Positions 45,630 to 57,644 of a stretch of 64,000 nt of DNA are shown one piece after another. Location of the stretch: contig JAIXMG010000047.1 in NCBI GenBank assembly GCA_025201345.1, positions 1 through 64,000 of the forward strand, in the 5' to 3' direction. A program made the translations under genes and the position numbers. The notes below the pieces were generated by a model that saw only the letters and a list, made by a program, of their open reading frames with translations, was not told where the DNA came from and did no database searches. Numbering within the stretch: position 1 is the first letter of the stretch; every line of letters starts with the position of its first letter. The DNA is from Thamnidium elegans. Lineage: Eukaryota > Mucoromycota > Mucoromycetes > Mucorales > Mucoraceae.

Positions 45630-46140
45630 AGGGAGAAAAAGAGAAACAAAAAAGGGAAAAGAAGAAAAAACGGTCTTTTAAAAAAATAAATGCTTCTTTA
45701 TCCTCCTCTAAAACCAATGTCAATTAGCTTTACGTAAGCCCATTCCTAACCAACCGTACAAAACGTTCGATTCAAGGCCACTGCATTCAACTTTTTGGTG
45801 TAGAAGGCCAAATTAGTCAAGTTAAACTTGTGGGATGATGGTTATATGTTTCTCGTGGATTATGCTCTCTTTGACTCTCAACATGTGGAAGAGATATGTA
45901 TATTACTTGAACGATTGATGAATACGAAAAAAAAATGGCCTTATCCAACAGCAATCATCACACTGAAATGGTAAACAGCAAAGGAGAAAATGCTCAAATT
46001 GGCCAATTAAATCCACACAAATTGATGTTTACAAATTAGCAAAAAATATTTAAAAACACGCAAATTGGTGCCTTGAGAACTTTTTATTGTTTCTCTTTCT
46101 TTTACTTTTTCTTTTTCTTTTTCTTTTTATATTATATATT
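45630..46140. other. intergenic region between GMPPA and the LIM gene
   Basis: Divergent promoter region. One piece at about 45760-45870 reads FGVEGQISQVKLVG and may be a small coding relic. A pyrimidine-rich tract (CTTTTTCTTTTTCTTTTT) directly precedes the ATG of the LIM gene. Confidence 0.4.
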
Positions 46141-48097
46141 ATGGCTTCAGGAAGAATTTCACAAGTATTGCCTTCCGTAAAGTGTTCAGACTGTGGAAGA
46201 GATGTACTGATTAGAAGGTTAGGTGATCATCTTTGTTCCAGTCAACCACCTGTGCCTTCACTTCCCATCATTCCCGCCATGAAAGGTAAATATATATATA
46301 TATATATATATCTGTGTATATAAGTAGACGCTAAATACCCAAAAATTAGACAAGTACATGAATAATCAAAATAAAAATTACAAACCTATTTCACCATTAC
46401 AAAGCCCAAACAGTGGATCAATCCATAACAACAATAAATACAATACATACAATACCCAAGCAGGATCTGTTACACCTCCATATTACAGTGGAATGGCTAA
46501 AGATCTACAACGCCCTATCGTTAAAGACAACTATCATGACGATCCATACGCTGACAACTTTTATAAAAGTTCTTCTTCTTCTACATTAGATTTACCGAGA
46601 AAGAACAGTAGCTCACCTGCTCCTACTAGTCCAGCATCATATCGGTAAATTAAAATTCGTTTATTAAAAAAAGTTTAAAAGTTAGATTAGAAACTTCCTT
46701 TTTGTAACCCAAATTATTTATTATAGTAATAATGACTCTAACCCGGATTTCAATACACGATTTGGTAAAATAAACAACAGCAAAAAAAAGAAAAAAAAAA
46801 AAAAAGAAAAAAAAAAGTGTTCGCGTCTAACTAAAATAGTGTTGTTATAGAAGGTACAAGAAAACAGTCGTTAGGCAACATATACAGTCAACAAAAGCCA
46901 TCGAATAACAGTAGCAGCGGTGCACTTGATAACCTGATGGCGGATTTAATGAATTCTATGAACGATGATATCAATTTAATGTCTCCTACTACTACCACTC
47001 CTTCTGCTTCAGCAGCACTAAATTCAAGCAATTGTCATGTATGTCACGAAGAATTTGATTACAGAGATCAAGTTACTACTGTTGATAAAAAAGTAAGTTT
47101 TTTTTTTTTTTTTTAATTTATTTTAAATCAAAAACCCTTATTAATTTAAAAAAAAAAAGTGTTACCATAAGGCATGTTTTAGTTGCCGCTTGTGTAGCTC
47201 TCCATTTGATCAGCGTCGTACATATCATGAACATGAAGGTAAACTGTATTGTGAGAGAGATTTCCATGTGGTTAAAAATCGTATCATGTGTGGTTCCTGG
47301 TAAACATAAAAATAAACTACTGATGTTAATTTCCCGGTAAAATGAACTAACCCCCTTTATTTTTTTATTGCAGTGACAGAGCCATTGCTCCTGGTATAGC
47401 ACCTATTAAAGCATTAGGCAAATTCTTTCATCCTGGACATATTAAATGCTATCATTGTCTTATTAGTATTGATGATCGTACGGGTTGGAAGGAGTATCAG
47501 GGTCGAGTTTATTGTAGGTCGGATTTTAAAGCATTGTTTTTACCAAAGTGTAAATCTTGTCATGGAACTATAGAGAAAAACGCGGTTTCTGCTATGGATG
47601 GTAAATTAAATGGAAAATGGCATTTAGAGTGCTTTGGCTGTCATGTAAGGGAACTTTTTTTTTTTTTTTACTCCTGTTTTAATAATACAAAAAAAAAGAT
47701 TAATATTTATGCAAAATTTTTACTAGACTTGTCATCGACCTTTTCCAGATAACACATTTTATGTATTTGATGATTTACCGTATTGTAAAAGACATTATCA
47801 CGAATTAAATAACTCGCTTTGTCGTGAATGTTGCGAGCCAATTGAAGGTAAAATTATATAAAGTAACCATGGTAACGATAATTAAACTTTTTTGTTATCG
47901 CAGGCCAATGTGCGCAAACGAATGAAAGCTGGAGATTTCATCCTGAATGCTTTGGATGTACAGTTTGTCGGGTCCCAATTACAGACACGTATTACATGTA
48001 CGATAGACGAATTTATTGTGAAACACATATAAGACAATTACAACGCCAAAAAAACATTCGTGCCGAAAAAAGAAAAACTCAATTTGGGCAAATCTAA
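46141..48097 (+). CDS. paxillin-like protein with LIM domains
   Basis: Cytoskeletal adaptor of the paxillin/Pxl1 type, expected at sites of polarised growth or septation. The first exons are 46141-46285, 46350-46644, 46727-46764 and 46851-47092; more follow to the stop at 48097. The N terminus has a small Cys pair (CSDCGRDVLIRRLGDHLC). Next is a long Asn/Ser-rich region. Then come four LIM domains: CHVCHEEFDYRDQ with HKACFSCRLC; CGSCDRAIAP with HPGHIKCYHC; CKSCHGTIEK with HLECFGC; and CRECCEPIEG with HPECFGCTVC. The zinc ligands are all visible. A frame stop at 47295-47380 and one at 47650-47725 fall in short introns. The protein ends RKTQFGQI. Confidence 0.9.
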
Positions 48098-48579
48098 TTT
48101 TTTTTGGTTACACGAGCATTTCTTTTATTTTACCCTTTATTGAAATTTTTACACACTAATGAATAATAACTTTTTAAATTACATATTTATAATTTACATA
48201 TATATATATATTTATATATATAAAAAAAGATACACCCATACATATATAAAAAAAAAATTACACACGCTAAAAGGAGAAAGAAAAAAAAATACAATAAAAA
48301 GATATCATACTCGAGGTCTATTTTATTTGATTGGTTTATACACGGTTAAAAATTACCGTGCACGCAAACGTGTCTGGATTCTTTAACTAAATATCGCTTG
48401 TTTAAAAACTCGAGGGAGGGAAAACTCTCTCTCTCTCTCCGCGCGCTCATAAACAGAAATATTCCCATCGAGATCTTTTCACATGTTTACCAGTGTATAA
48501 AACCTAATGCATTGCAATCTGATAAAACACTTTTTTTATTTACGATTTTTAAGCACTGATCATTTTCTTATAAAAGAAA

Positions 48580-49115
48580 AAAAAGTCCGCCTTACCACGA
48601 CTTTAGAACAAAGAAACTCCTTTTATGCAATAGCAAAAGAAGGTTCCAAACAATTGGGCGGGTACTCATCGAAACGCATCTCTAATAAAAAAAACTGGTC
48701 TTTCCCTCCCTTTTATTTTCGGTATAGCTTATTTCCCCCCTTATTTTAAGGTTGCTGACATTTTTTATATGTGTATATCTGCACAAACTAAATTAAAATG
48801 ATTCAATAAACTAAAAAATCTATAGCTTGTATAACCATTCCTCTTTTATAAATTAACATCATGCTAATACAAATCATAATAAAGAAGCGCAGTACTTGTT
48901 CCTCCTTTCAATACAATTTTTATTTACTTTCCCTCCTTCTTTTTACTGTGCACACAAAAAGATCTTTTCTTTTATTTTTATTTTGCGAAATAAACTTTTT
49001 GGACAACTGGTTTTTTATTGTTGCACAACAACAGTAAAGTTTGTACACTCTAATCTGATATGTTAGTACAACATAATTGCCTCTCCTTTTACTAGTCTAA
49101 CTGTAGACATTTCAA
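48580..49115. repeat. dispersed repeat, copy 1
   Basis: Matches 51450-51890. Shared pieces are ACAAAGAAACTCCTTTTATG, GGCGGGTAC.CATCGAAACGC, ATCATGCTAATACAAATCAT and TGTACA.TCTAAT.TG.TATG. In both copies a short frame reads QRNSFYA followed by KEG.KQLGGY, so the repeat may carry part of an element ORF. A continuation (GAGTTTTGACAGAGCTTCAT) lies at about 49757-49800, so this copy is split by about 630 bp. Confidence 0.6.
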
Positions 49116-49401
49116 TGAACAAGTAAAAGTATTGAAACTTAACAAAGACATAAGTATAATGCACCAAGCTGTTTTATTCGTAAACAGATTTTTAATTTCG
49201 AAACTATTACAATTTTATTTTTAAGAGGTATCAAATCATAAATAAAGTAACTTTGGGATACATAATAGGAGTTGGAAGAGGAAATAGCAAAATATTTAAC
49301 CGAAATAAACCTCAGTAGGTTCCAATTGATTTTTAATCATTATTTTTTAGCAAGAATTCAGGAATTTTTTTAAAAAAGTTCAATAAAAGGTTAATCCATC
49401 T

Positions 49402-49574
49402 AGTCGTCAGCGTAGCTTCCAAAGGGGTGTTCGTTTTCAAAAACCTTTGTTTCGATATTATAAAATTTTTCACCCATAAAGACCCAGTCATATTGATCGA
49501 CAAGTTCAGGATCATACTCGACTATATTGTTACTTGAAGTGGTATTTGAAAGGGATGGTGCAGGAGAAGCCGTC
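49402..49574 (-). pseudogene. 3' exon of an unknown gene (minus strand)
   Basis: Read on minus, an AG acceptor at about 49575 is followed by an open exon: TASPAPSLSNTTSSNN, then VEYDPELVDQYDWVFMGEKF, and a last part VFENEHPFGSYADD with a stop. The sequence is well formed and acidic, like a C-terminal tail. No upstream exon is clear because the repeat follows. It could be a fragment left by the insertion. Confidence 0.35.
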
Positions 49575-49987
49575 TACAAAATCCAGTTCCATTTGGCTTG
49601 AAGATGTAATTTTAAATTTTTTGCCAACATACGTTTTTGGTTTGTAAATATGTAAATTCAATGTTTGACCAGCCTTTTAAAGTTGACGCTAAATTATATG
49701 ACCGTCTTCGATATATAAACGTGAAATAATCGTTGATTTTTCTCCAGTATTGCGGGGAGAAGAGTTTTGACAGAGCTTCATCACTTTGCTTTACAAGATC
49801 AATTATTGATGAAAGCTCAGTGCTACAATAGATTAGACTTATTAGAATTTTTATGTGTCCAAAGTCCCTGTATTAATGTAATACCTCATTCTTTTAAACT
49901 CCTGCAGTTCGATATTGGCTCCTTGTATGAAGGACTGATGAATGTCTTTAGCTTCGTTGAACAATGTCTGATGTACTTGATTGATAT

Positions 49988-50677
49988 TTACACAGGATTC
50001 AATTGATAAATTAATAAATTTAGATCTTGAAATCCTGGCGGGTTTATAGGTATGGATTCAGAAGATACAGAAGAAGCATAACTATCACTTTTCTTAAGTT
50101 TTTTTGTTGCAGTTTCTGTTTGTGTTTCCGTTTGTGTATCCGTTCCTGTAGCTGCTGTAATAGTTCTCTCCGATCTTCCTTTTCTATTTTTCACACCTTG
50201 CATAATTACTGCTTCTCCTACTTTGTTGTCTTCATGCTGCGTATGTTTATCTAATTCCAACAATTCTTGTTTTTCATCGTATAATTTGAGAAACTTATGT
50301 TTTTGTTGGAAATAGTATTCTTTCAAAGCTGTAGTAAATTTTTGATCGCAAGATTTTGATGTTTAATAGATAATGTTTTAAATATTTTTATTACGTTTTT
50401 CCAAGCATTATCAGCGGTATGTCCATTGTCATAATAGTTAAGGTACTGGTCAATTACGAGATTCATATCACATTAATGTACAACTGCAAGGTTTTTCTAC
50501 TTTCAGTACATTGAAAGTTTTTTCGTTTATCAAGTGATTTTCTGGTACACCATCATTTACACCACCCGGTGCCAATTTAGGGAAATCCCTGCATCGACAC
50601 CATATCATAAGGAACCCCCTTTTGAAATATGTAAACATTTGATTATATAAAAGGTACTTGCTTGTATATGAATTCAT
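49988..50677 (-). pseudogene. decayed transposon-associated protein gene
   Basis: Minus-strand pieces, upstream to downstream: MNSYTSKYLL at 50677 with APGGVNDGVPENHL, then a broken stretch with NYYDNGHTADNAWKNVIKI, then YYFQQKHKFLKLYDEKQELL, GVKNRKGRSER and a Thr/Gln-rich segment ending INPPGFQDLNLLIYQLNPV. The Trp and helix content of the middle part resembles SANT/Myb-like DNA-binding proteins carried by Harbinger-type transposons; that is a guess. Several stops interrupt it. The element-end-like sequence at 50690-50870 directly precedes it. Confidence 0.35.
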
Positions 50678-50689
50678 TGTTAAAAAAAA

Positions 50690-50870
50690 AGGGATGATAA
50701 AAAGGGGTTTATTTAACTATGATAAAAATGATTTATTTAATCATTATACTATATTTACTTTCTCACGTACTCATACGTAATTAAAAAAAACTTGTTTTTT
50801 ACCTGTTATTTGTTGGAGGTACACCATTAAATTACGTTATAAATTGGCACTGGTGGTTTACCAAGAATTA
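50690..50870. repeat. inverted relative of 40205-40400
   Basis: Contains CTTGTTTTTTACCTGTTATT and GGTACACCATTA together with TTTATTTAACTATGATAAAA. Reverse-complemented it matches the block at 40205-40400. Its place just upstream of the decayed transposon gene supports the idea that it is a terminal region of that element. Confidence 0.45.
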
Positions 50871-50993
50871 ACCAAAAACAAAGCTGGTTTTTCAAAATAT
50901 ATAAACTATTGACACTGTTGCATTACATTATATTTTAATTGCGAAGTAGAGATAACAACACTTTGCATCAAGCGCGTCTATTGTCTATGGTTA

Positions 50994-51191
50994 TTATCTG
51001 GGTTTCGCTGTATCTTGCAGCTCGTGTAATTCAGCATTAGTACCAGCTGTGACTTCCATGAAGGTGCGTCCGCCTTGATCAAAGTTATCAAGGATGGTGG
51101 TTACATTCATAGTCAGAAAGCGTTGTATCGAGTAGTACCATGTTCTAGGCGGCAGTGCCGTTAGCGGGTGACGCACTCTAAACTGGTACAT
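50994..51191 (-). pseudogene. short coding relic, unknown
   Basis: A minus-strand frame reads MYQFRVRHPLTALPPRTWYY, then NVTTILDNFDQGGRTFMEVT and HELQDTAKPR. Composition is protein-like, but no family is recognised and no neighbouring exon is seen. Confidence 0.25.
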
Positions 51192-51449
51192 GCAAGATGC
51201 GGCGGATATTATGAACAGTGTCGTTTTCGAGTTTTGGTTTCGTGATACTTAATCAATAAAGTCCGGTCTGACTCTCACTCGCTTTATAAGGTATTATTCT
51301 ATATTTATGTTTGTGACAAATGTTAAGATCAATTAATTTATAGAGCCTTGTGATGTCTCATCTAGACCAAAGCAATGTTATATACTATCCTGCAAATAAT
51401 TAGAATTAATTTTACCAAAGCGATAGAGTTTAGGAGCTCCGAGACATTC

Positions 51450-51890
51450 ACGACTTTAGTACAAAGAAACTCCTTTTATGCGGTAACAAAAGAAGGTCTC
51501 AAACAACTGGGCGGGTACGCATCGAAACGCAATCTTAATATAAAACTATTATTTCTCTCTGTTCCTCTCCCTTTTATTTTCTGCACAGCTTATCCCCCCC
51601 CCCCTTATTTTAAGGTTGTTGACATTTTTTATATCTGCACAAACTAAACTATAGTTTGTATAACCATTCTTTTATAAATTAATATCATGCTAATACAAAT
51701 CATACTAAAGAAGCTCGATACTTGCCCCCCCCCCCTTTCAATACAACTTTTTATTTTTCCTCCTTCTTTTTATTGTGCACACTAAAACATTTTTTTGGAC
51801 AACTTGTTTTTATTGCTGTACAACAGCTAAAAAAACGTACTCAAGTTTGTACATTCTAATTTGGTATGTTAGCGCAAAATGATTACCCTC
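51450..51890. repeat. dispersed repeat, copy 2
   Basis: Second copy of the repeat at 48580-49115, in the same orientation, with C-runs near 51597 and 51727. Its continuation follows at about 51962-52010 (GAGTTTTGACTGAGCTTCAT) without the interruption seen in copy 1. Confidence 0.6.
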
Positions 51891-52828
51891 TTTGAGTCTC
51901 TTTGTCCACTTTTGTGTTATCCAAGCCGAAATACTTCCTTTTTCAACGATGTTGGCTTCTCCTGGGGAGAAAAGAGTTTTGACTGAGCTTCATCACTTTG
52001 ATTTACAGGATCTACTATAGATGAAAGACCAGTTCCCTAATAGATATGGCCCGTCAGAGCTTTTATGCTCCAATATCTTTGTATTCATGCCGGCTACGCT
52101 CACAACAATTAGCCCTTTGGGGACTCTCCTGGAAGGCTACCATCAGAGCTTGTCTTTAGAGCGGGCCACATTTTTTTTTTTGAGATATAAAAAAAACCAA
52201 GCCTTTAAACCTTCGTCCATTACAGTATCATATAAAGATTACATTTTCTTTTTAAGTCAAGCAGGTATTGAAATATCAATTAGACACCGTGCTTAGCACG
52301 CTCTAAAAAAACGAGAGAAGAGCAAATGAAAAGTAAGTATAAAATGCGTTTTAAAAGATGAATAGATGATACTTGCTTTTACAGAAGCGTTATTAAAAGG
52401 AAAAAAAAAAAAGAATAAGTGATAGACAAGGTAGTTTTAAGTATGATAAAAAAGACGGGTTTTGAAATCGAGAGGCGGGAAATAAAGTACTAGTGAGGGG
52501 AGGTCATTTTTCATTTTGAGCAAAAAGATAGATTACTGTTTATACTGTTTTTGGGTTATAAAAAGATCTTCAAATACAGATCCAAAATAACGGTTTTTTT
52601 TTGGGGGTGTACAATAAATGAGTTAGAGTAGGAAGCATGAGGTGTGATAGTTATGATTGGCTTAATTTATAAACAAGTTTAAAAAACGTGTGATACAAAA
52701 TCAAGTTGTTTAAAAAAAGAGTATGAAAAGATTTATTAGTATAATAATAATAGTTATAAAAAATAGAGAAAGCGTTTTACAATAAGATAAAAAATAAAAA
52801 AAGAGAGAAAGAGAGGTATATATATATA

Positions 52829-54263
52829 TTAGTTGACACCAGGGTGGTCAAAAGCGAACCACCAAATCAAAATACCAGCAACAATCAAGATGATAATAAA
52901 TATAATAAAACAACACCATTTTTTCTAATTTAAAAAAAGTTAGTATATATATATATAATTAAGATGTATTTATAAATATTTTACAGTTCGAGTAGCTTTT
53001 GAGCTAACAATAGCTCTTTCAACGTCATTAACACCCTGTTCTAAATCAATCTTTGTACTTTCTGCGTGAGTCTCTATTTGTGTTATTGTCTCTGCTTGAT
53101 GTTCAATCATCATTTGCATATCAACAAATAACTGATGTAATTCCAAGATTGTCTTTTCAATCTTTTTAATATCGTCGTGACGAGATTGAACTTCTGATAG
53201 TACTTGTTTAGCCTGACCTGATCTATTAGACTGCATCAACTAATTTAATATAAAGTCAGTAACTATAACAACTAAATAAAATTAATACTTACTGATTGAG
53301 CAAATATTTGTGGTGGTTCATCCGAATCTAAAACTCGTTCAATTTCATCCTGTGTAGCATTTGGTTGAACAATTTTAATTTGTCTTTCAACTCGTTGTCT
53401 ATATTTCTGTTGATAAGTTCTTTCGATATCCTGATATCTTTGAATTGTTTCAATGAATTTCTTTTTTAATGCAGAGTGTTGTGTTTTACGCATCGGTAAA
53501 TCTCCCGCGCTAAGAGGCATACGAGCATTACTTAACTCGATGGCTAAATAATTAAATTAATACATGTATATATGAATATATAATCTCTTTTGCTTTTACC
53601 CTTAATCTTGGTTTTGCACTGGTTATTTAGTTTCGTTGTAGATTTGATTACCTTTTCTAATCTATAGGCATTTTCTTCGGACTGTTCATCATTAATATTA
53701 CTAAGAGCAGAACCATGTAATTCTTCAATTAATGTAATATTGTTGACAATTCTTTTATTTAGTTCTTTTACTTCTTCTACTTCTTGAAAAAATTGATCCG
53801 TTGTCACAATTCCTTCTGTATTGTGTGTGCGTTGACTCATCTCATAAGCTTCTTTATTGTCTGCATGTCGATCACCACGTGAGTCGTGCTGGTATGTAGG
53901 TGAGGGTGGTACAGGGGGACGATAACCAGTATCGTGTCTACCTGTAGGCATTGGAGGAGGAGGCATATTGTCATAATCATCACTTTTTTTTTAAAGGAGT
54001 TAATATTTTATAAAAAAAAAAAAAAAAAAGAAAAAGAAAAAAAGGGGTACCTGAGTCGACTATAATAAGAATTAAGGTTAATACGAGATTATTCTATTTT
54101 AAAAAGTTATATACATACTCATAACGCTTCTCATTGTTATTGGTACCCTACATATTTTTATATATAAGCTTTGTAAGTTAAACGTAAATAAATAGCAGTA
54201 ATATTTTCTTACACGAAGTTCAGCTAAGCGATCTCGGCTCATTGTGAATCTGGAAGCAGACAT
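52829..54263 (-). CDS. syntaxin, Sso1-type plasma-membrane Qa-SNARE
   Basis: t-SNARE for exocytic vesicle fusion at the plasma membrane. Minus-strand exons 54213-54263, 54119-54147, 53600-53982, 53293-53543, 52985-53239 and 52829-52924 join in phase to 354 residues. It starts MSASRFTMSRDRLAELR. A Pro-rich segment (MPPPPMPTG) precedes the Habc helices (DQFFQEVEEVKELNKRI). The SNARE helix covers about residues 240-320: RHDDIKKIEKTILELHQLFV, then DMQMMIEHQAETITQIETHA with the zero-layer Gln. The C-terminal anchor is KKWCCFIIFIIILIVAGILI, followed by WWFAFDHPGVN. The 29-bp second exon is unusually small. Confidence 0.92.
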
Positions 54264-55206
54264 TTTTTTTTGCTAGTTAAAGGAAAGGAAAGAGATGAGG
54301 GTAAAGGAAAAAAAAAAGAAAAGAGATGAAGGGTAAAGAAGAAGAAGAAGAAAAAAAAAAGACAATACAGTTCCACTGCCAATTTAAGGATTTTACCCAA
54401 AAAATAATGCTGGGTCTAAAAAAGTTAAATTTGTCGAAATTTATTAATGACACGTTGGTATATTATATGAACAAAGTACGAGAATCTGAAAGGGGGATTT
54501 TATTTTATTTTTATCGTGAATAACTGTGCACTCAAATGTTAAACACTTTTATTTAGCGAAATGAAAACGAGATGTTACACACACACACACTCTGAAAATC
54601 AATAACTGATATTATTATGCTAATACCGAGTTTTCAGTTCCATTCAAACTATAGCAAAGGTTATCTGAATGATTTTCTATTTTCGGCAGGCTATAACAAC
54701 ATTGCCCTCTAGAAAAAAATAAATCGGCTTATTTCGATCGTTTTATATTGTTCATTGTACGTTAGAAATCATCGCGTATATGCTATTACAAGGGAAACCT
54801 ACTTTTAGTTATACAATGTTAAAAAAGAAATACTGCAACAGCCTATATTATCTTTTTCAACAATTTGTGGATTTTGAGGCATTTCTTTGTCTAATTTTAT
54901 CAAATGATTTTCCAAATAGTTTCGTTTCTATTTAATCATTTTTAAGTACAGGTCTACAACCTGTTTCGCGCAAGAAGTCCACACTTTCTGCTGGATGTGT
55001 TCCAAAGGCACACATTGAATATAACTCTTTACACTTGGCAAAATCCTTAAAACTGGCAGTGGAACGACTGTATAATTTATTGCACATATTTTTTTTTTTT
55101 TTGAAAAATGTTGCACAATGATAATTATAAAAATATTTTTTTAGGGTTTTTTTTAGGGTTTAGGTTCTTTTTAAACTGTTCGTGTTTTTTTTAAAGGTAC
55201 ATAAAT
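54264..55206. other. gene-free gap
   Basis: AT-rich with purine runs near 54300-54360. A minus frame at 54928-55116 contains IQQKVWTSCAKQVVDLYLKM and may be a coding relic, but has no recognisable domain. No RNA gene is seen. Confidence 0.45.
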
Positions 55207-56104
55207 TTATACTTGGAGTTCAGACTTCTTTTTCTTCTTTTCCTCAATCTTGTCAATATTCTCCTCAGGAACCTATTATATAAATAAAAAATATTAGCAT
55301 AAACACACATTTTTCCTCTTGTATTTAAGTATTACATTGGTCCAGTTGCTTAAAATCATCTTGAGTAATTCATCACTAAAGTCACCTTGAACAACAATTT
55401 CATCTTGACCTTGATTGTTCTTTGCAACAGAAGAACCACATGCAAATCGATTAGCAAACATTTTAGCAGCCTTTTTCAAATCAACGCCAAAAATGTCTAA
55501 ACCATAAATAGTTGTAACACACTTTCTCTTTGTTCTTTCAATACGTTTAATAAGTACACGAGAGGCCTACATATATAAAAAAAAAGTTGAATTTTTTTGT
55601 TGTGATTGTTGATGCAGGAATAATAAAATTACCATTTTCTTTTTATTTTCACGTTCCAATTTAGCTTCAAGTTTAGCTGATTTATCCTTTACAAGACTTC
55701 TATCTTTTTTGTCAATAGTTTCGTCTTCAATAGTAGCCTTTTCAACTCCTTCTGTTACAGCTATGCCAAAATACATGTCAAAATAATGTACTTTTAAAAA
55801 CTTTCAATAAAGGTACCTTGAACACCACCGTATACTTGTTCATATAACTCTTCATCATGTTCCTTTAACCATAATTTACATTTCTCCTGTGTTCCACTGA
55901 ATTCACAGTACTACAAAAAAGTTTTTAGTTGCAAAAAAAAAAAGGAATCGTATATTATTTTTCTTTTACTTCTAAAGGCATTGTACAAACTAGATCAAAA
56001 AAAATTAGTATATCCTTTTTTTTTTTTTTTTTTTTTTTATGTTGCTATTTTCTTTATTTAAACTTACTTTGACATAAAAAGACTTTACGCGGTTCAATTG
56101 TCAT
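55207..56104 (-). CDS. TMA22: Tma22/DENR translation machinery-associated protein
   Basis: Ribosome-associated factor of the DENR/MCT-1 module in translation initiation and ribosome recycling. Minus exons: 56068-56104, 55970-55989, 55817-55910, 55633-55760, 55336-55566 and 55207-55272, giving 191 residues, the usual size. The N terminus, spliced, reads LCQICTMPLEYCEFSGTQ, which restores the family C-x2-C and C-E-F pattern; this requires a 20-bp microexon. WLKEHDEELYEQVYGG follows. The C-terminal SUI1 domain shows RTKRKCVTTIYGLDVFGVDL, FANRFACGSSV and DEIVVQGDFSDEL. The end is Lys-rich (EEKKKKSELQV). Confidence 0.9.
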
Positions 56105-56714
56105 TTTGTATAATTATGTATTTGTGTAAACGTTTTTTTTCTTGGAAAAAAAAAAAAAAAGATATTAAAGGATTTGCTTTTTTATTTATTATTATTTTTT
56201 TTCCTGATTAGCAGTCCCTGTTCGCCTACTAAAATAATGTCATGGTGAGTGAGTAAGTGTTGCAATGACTCAATAAGCGGACCCCATAAAAAACAGCTGG
56301 CAATATAAAGGCAGCGATCCATTTTTTTTTAAAAAAAAAAGAAGCGAGAAAAAGACTCCCTTTTAAAACAGTGCTATTTTTTTTTTTTTTTTTTTTTTTT
56401 TTTTGACAAGGTTTATATAATCTGTCATAATTTATTTTGGTACGCCCTTCTTTTTGAAACGCGTCTTTTTTTTTTAAGCGCATAATAACAGATATATTAA
56501 GCAACCAATTATTAGAAACCAGCACACAAAAAAAGACAGAAAAATCGTAGTAAGTAGATCACAAAAAGGAAGGGATATATGTATAAATTATATAAGCAGG
56601 TGGAGGTGGTAATATATACGATCTAGAGAGAAGGAGGGAGAATTCTAAAAATTTAAATATATGTATATACAAGAAATGAAATGAAATGAAAAAAAAAGAG
56701 GGGATATATATATA
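56105..56714. other. intergenic, low complexity
   Basis: Long T- and A-runs (56379-56404, 56324-56340). No supported gene. It includes the 5' flank of Tma22 and the 3' flank of the F-box/ankyrin gene. Confidence 0.5.
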
Positions 56715-57476
56715 CTATGTAAAATTAATTGTCGACATATCAGGTACAGCACCATGATCCACCAAGATCTGTATCATATCCCACAAGTTCTTTTGTACAC
56801 AAGCCTTTAGTGTCTCACTATCTGGCTTCACTTTCAACTCATCCAAAAAATACAAGACCATTTCCTTATTATTACGCGCAGCACATACACGTAGGGCCAT
56901 ATTGTTTCTGACAGTGGCATCTGCACCAAACTGTACCAGCAACTTGACTCTATCCAATCTACCCAATTGAGCTGACTTAATTAACGGATAACCTTTTGGT
57001 CTATTAGGGCAAGCACCTCTTTGTAACAGCTGAAGGACAATTTCATCTCGTATACTAAGTGTCTCTTCAGGTTCAGATAAAAATAATCTAGCCGGTATCT
57101 TTTTATCCTTGTATGATAGTGGGGAATTGTTGTTTAGCTTATCTAATCGATATAACAGGTCTAAATTAAAAAATCGAAATTTAACAGATTCTTCAAATAT
57201 ACGGTCTAGGTTGATGGCTCCATACTTATGTTGCAAAAACTTAATCTTGATGGTGTCGTGACAGTAATAGAGTTGACGGTAAAAGAATTGACTGGTGATG
57301 GGTAACTGTGTGTTGGAAGAGAGAATAAAGATAGTGGAGAGTATTTCAAACGGTAATTTGAAGAGTCCGGTTGGTGGTAAAAGTATCTCGGGTTCTTCGT
57401 CACTGCTATCACTAGAAGAAGAAGAAGAACTGTCTACTCCCCAATCTTGGTCCATAACACGTTGTCTTTTTGACAT
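56715..57476 (-). CDS. F-box-like protein with ankyrin repeats
   Basis: A single-exon gene. From the ATG at 57476 (MSKRQRVMDQDW) it encodes about 253 residues; an in-frame ATG at 57530 adds a hydrophobic, Lys-rich start that looks like leader sequence. Residues 15-30 are a Ser/Asp/Glu run. Residues about 35-75 (LFKLPFEILSTIFILSSNTQ) resemble a degenerate F-box. Two to three ankyrin-type repeats follow (YPLIKSAQLGRLDRVKLLVQ, FGADATVRNNMALRVCAARN, IQILVDHGAVPD). Such proteins are usually substrate adaptors of SCF ubiquitin ligases; the role here is inferred. It is divergent from Nep1. Confidence 0.7.
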   Translation of the reverse strand: MSKRQRVMDQDWGVDSSSSSSSDSSDEEPEILLPPTGLFKLPFEILSTIFILSSNTQLPITSQFFYRQLYYCHDTIKIKFLQHKYGAINLDRIFEESVKFRFFNLDLLYRLDKLNNNSPLSYKDKKIPARLFLSEPEETLSIRDEIVLQLLQRGACPNRPKGYPLIKSAQLGRLDRVKLLVQFGADATVRNNMALRVCAARNNKEMVLYFLDELKVKPDSETLKACVQKNLWDMIQILVDHGAVPDMSTINFT

Positions 57477-57644
57477 TTCGTTAAAGAGAAAGAGAAAACA
57501 GAAACCCTTTTTTTTCTGTTCTAAATGCATTTTCGACTGCTTTTTCGGTTCCAGTGGCTTATCGGGTAGACTTTTTTTTTTCCACTTATAAAAAGAGACA
57601 ACCCTCTCTTTTTTTTTTTTGCTTTGAAAATAATTATATAAAAA

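Larger units (their letters stand above)
48098..52828. other. 4.7-kb gene-free, repeat-filled gap
   Basis: Contains two copies of a dispersed repeat, three coding relics and the transposon-end-like sequence at 50690-50870, all listed separately. TA and T-run microsatellites lie near 48197-48225 and 51597-51604/51726-51737 (C-runs). Nothing here looks like a live gene. Confidence 0.55.

Noticed and set aside
46087..46140. Extended N terminus of the LIM protein from an upstream ATG
   Set aside because: It would translate the pyrimidine-rich CTTTTT leader into a Phe/Leu repeat; the ATG at 46141 gives a sensible start.
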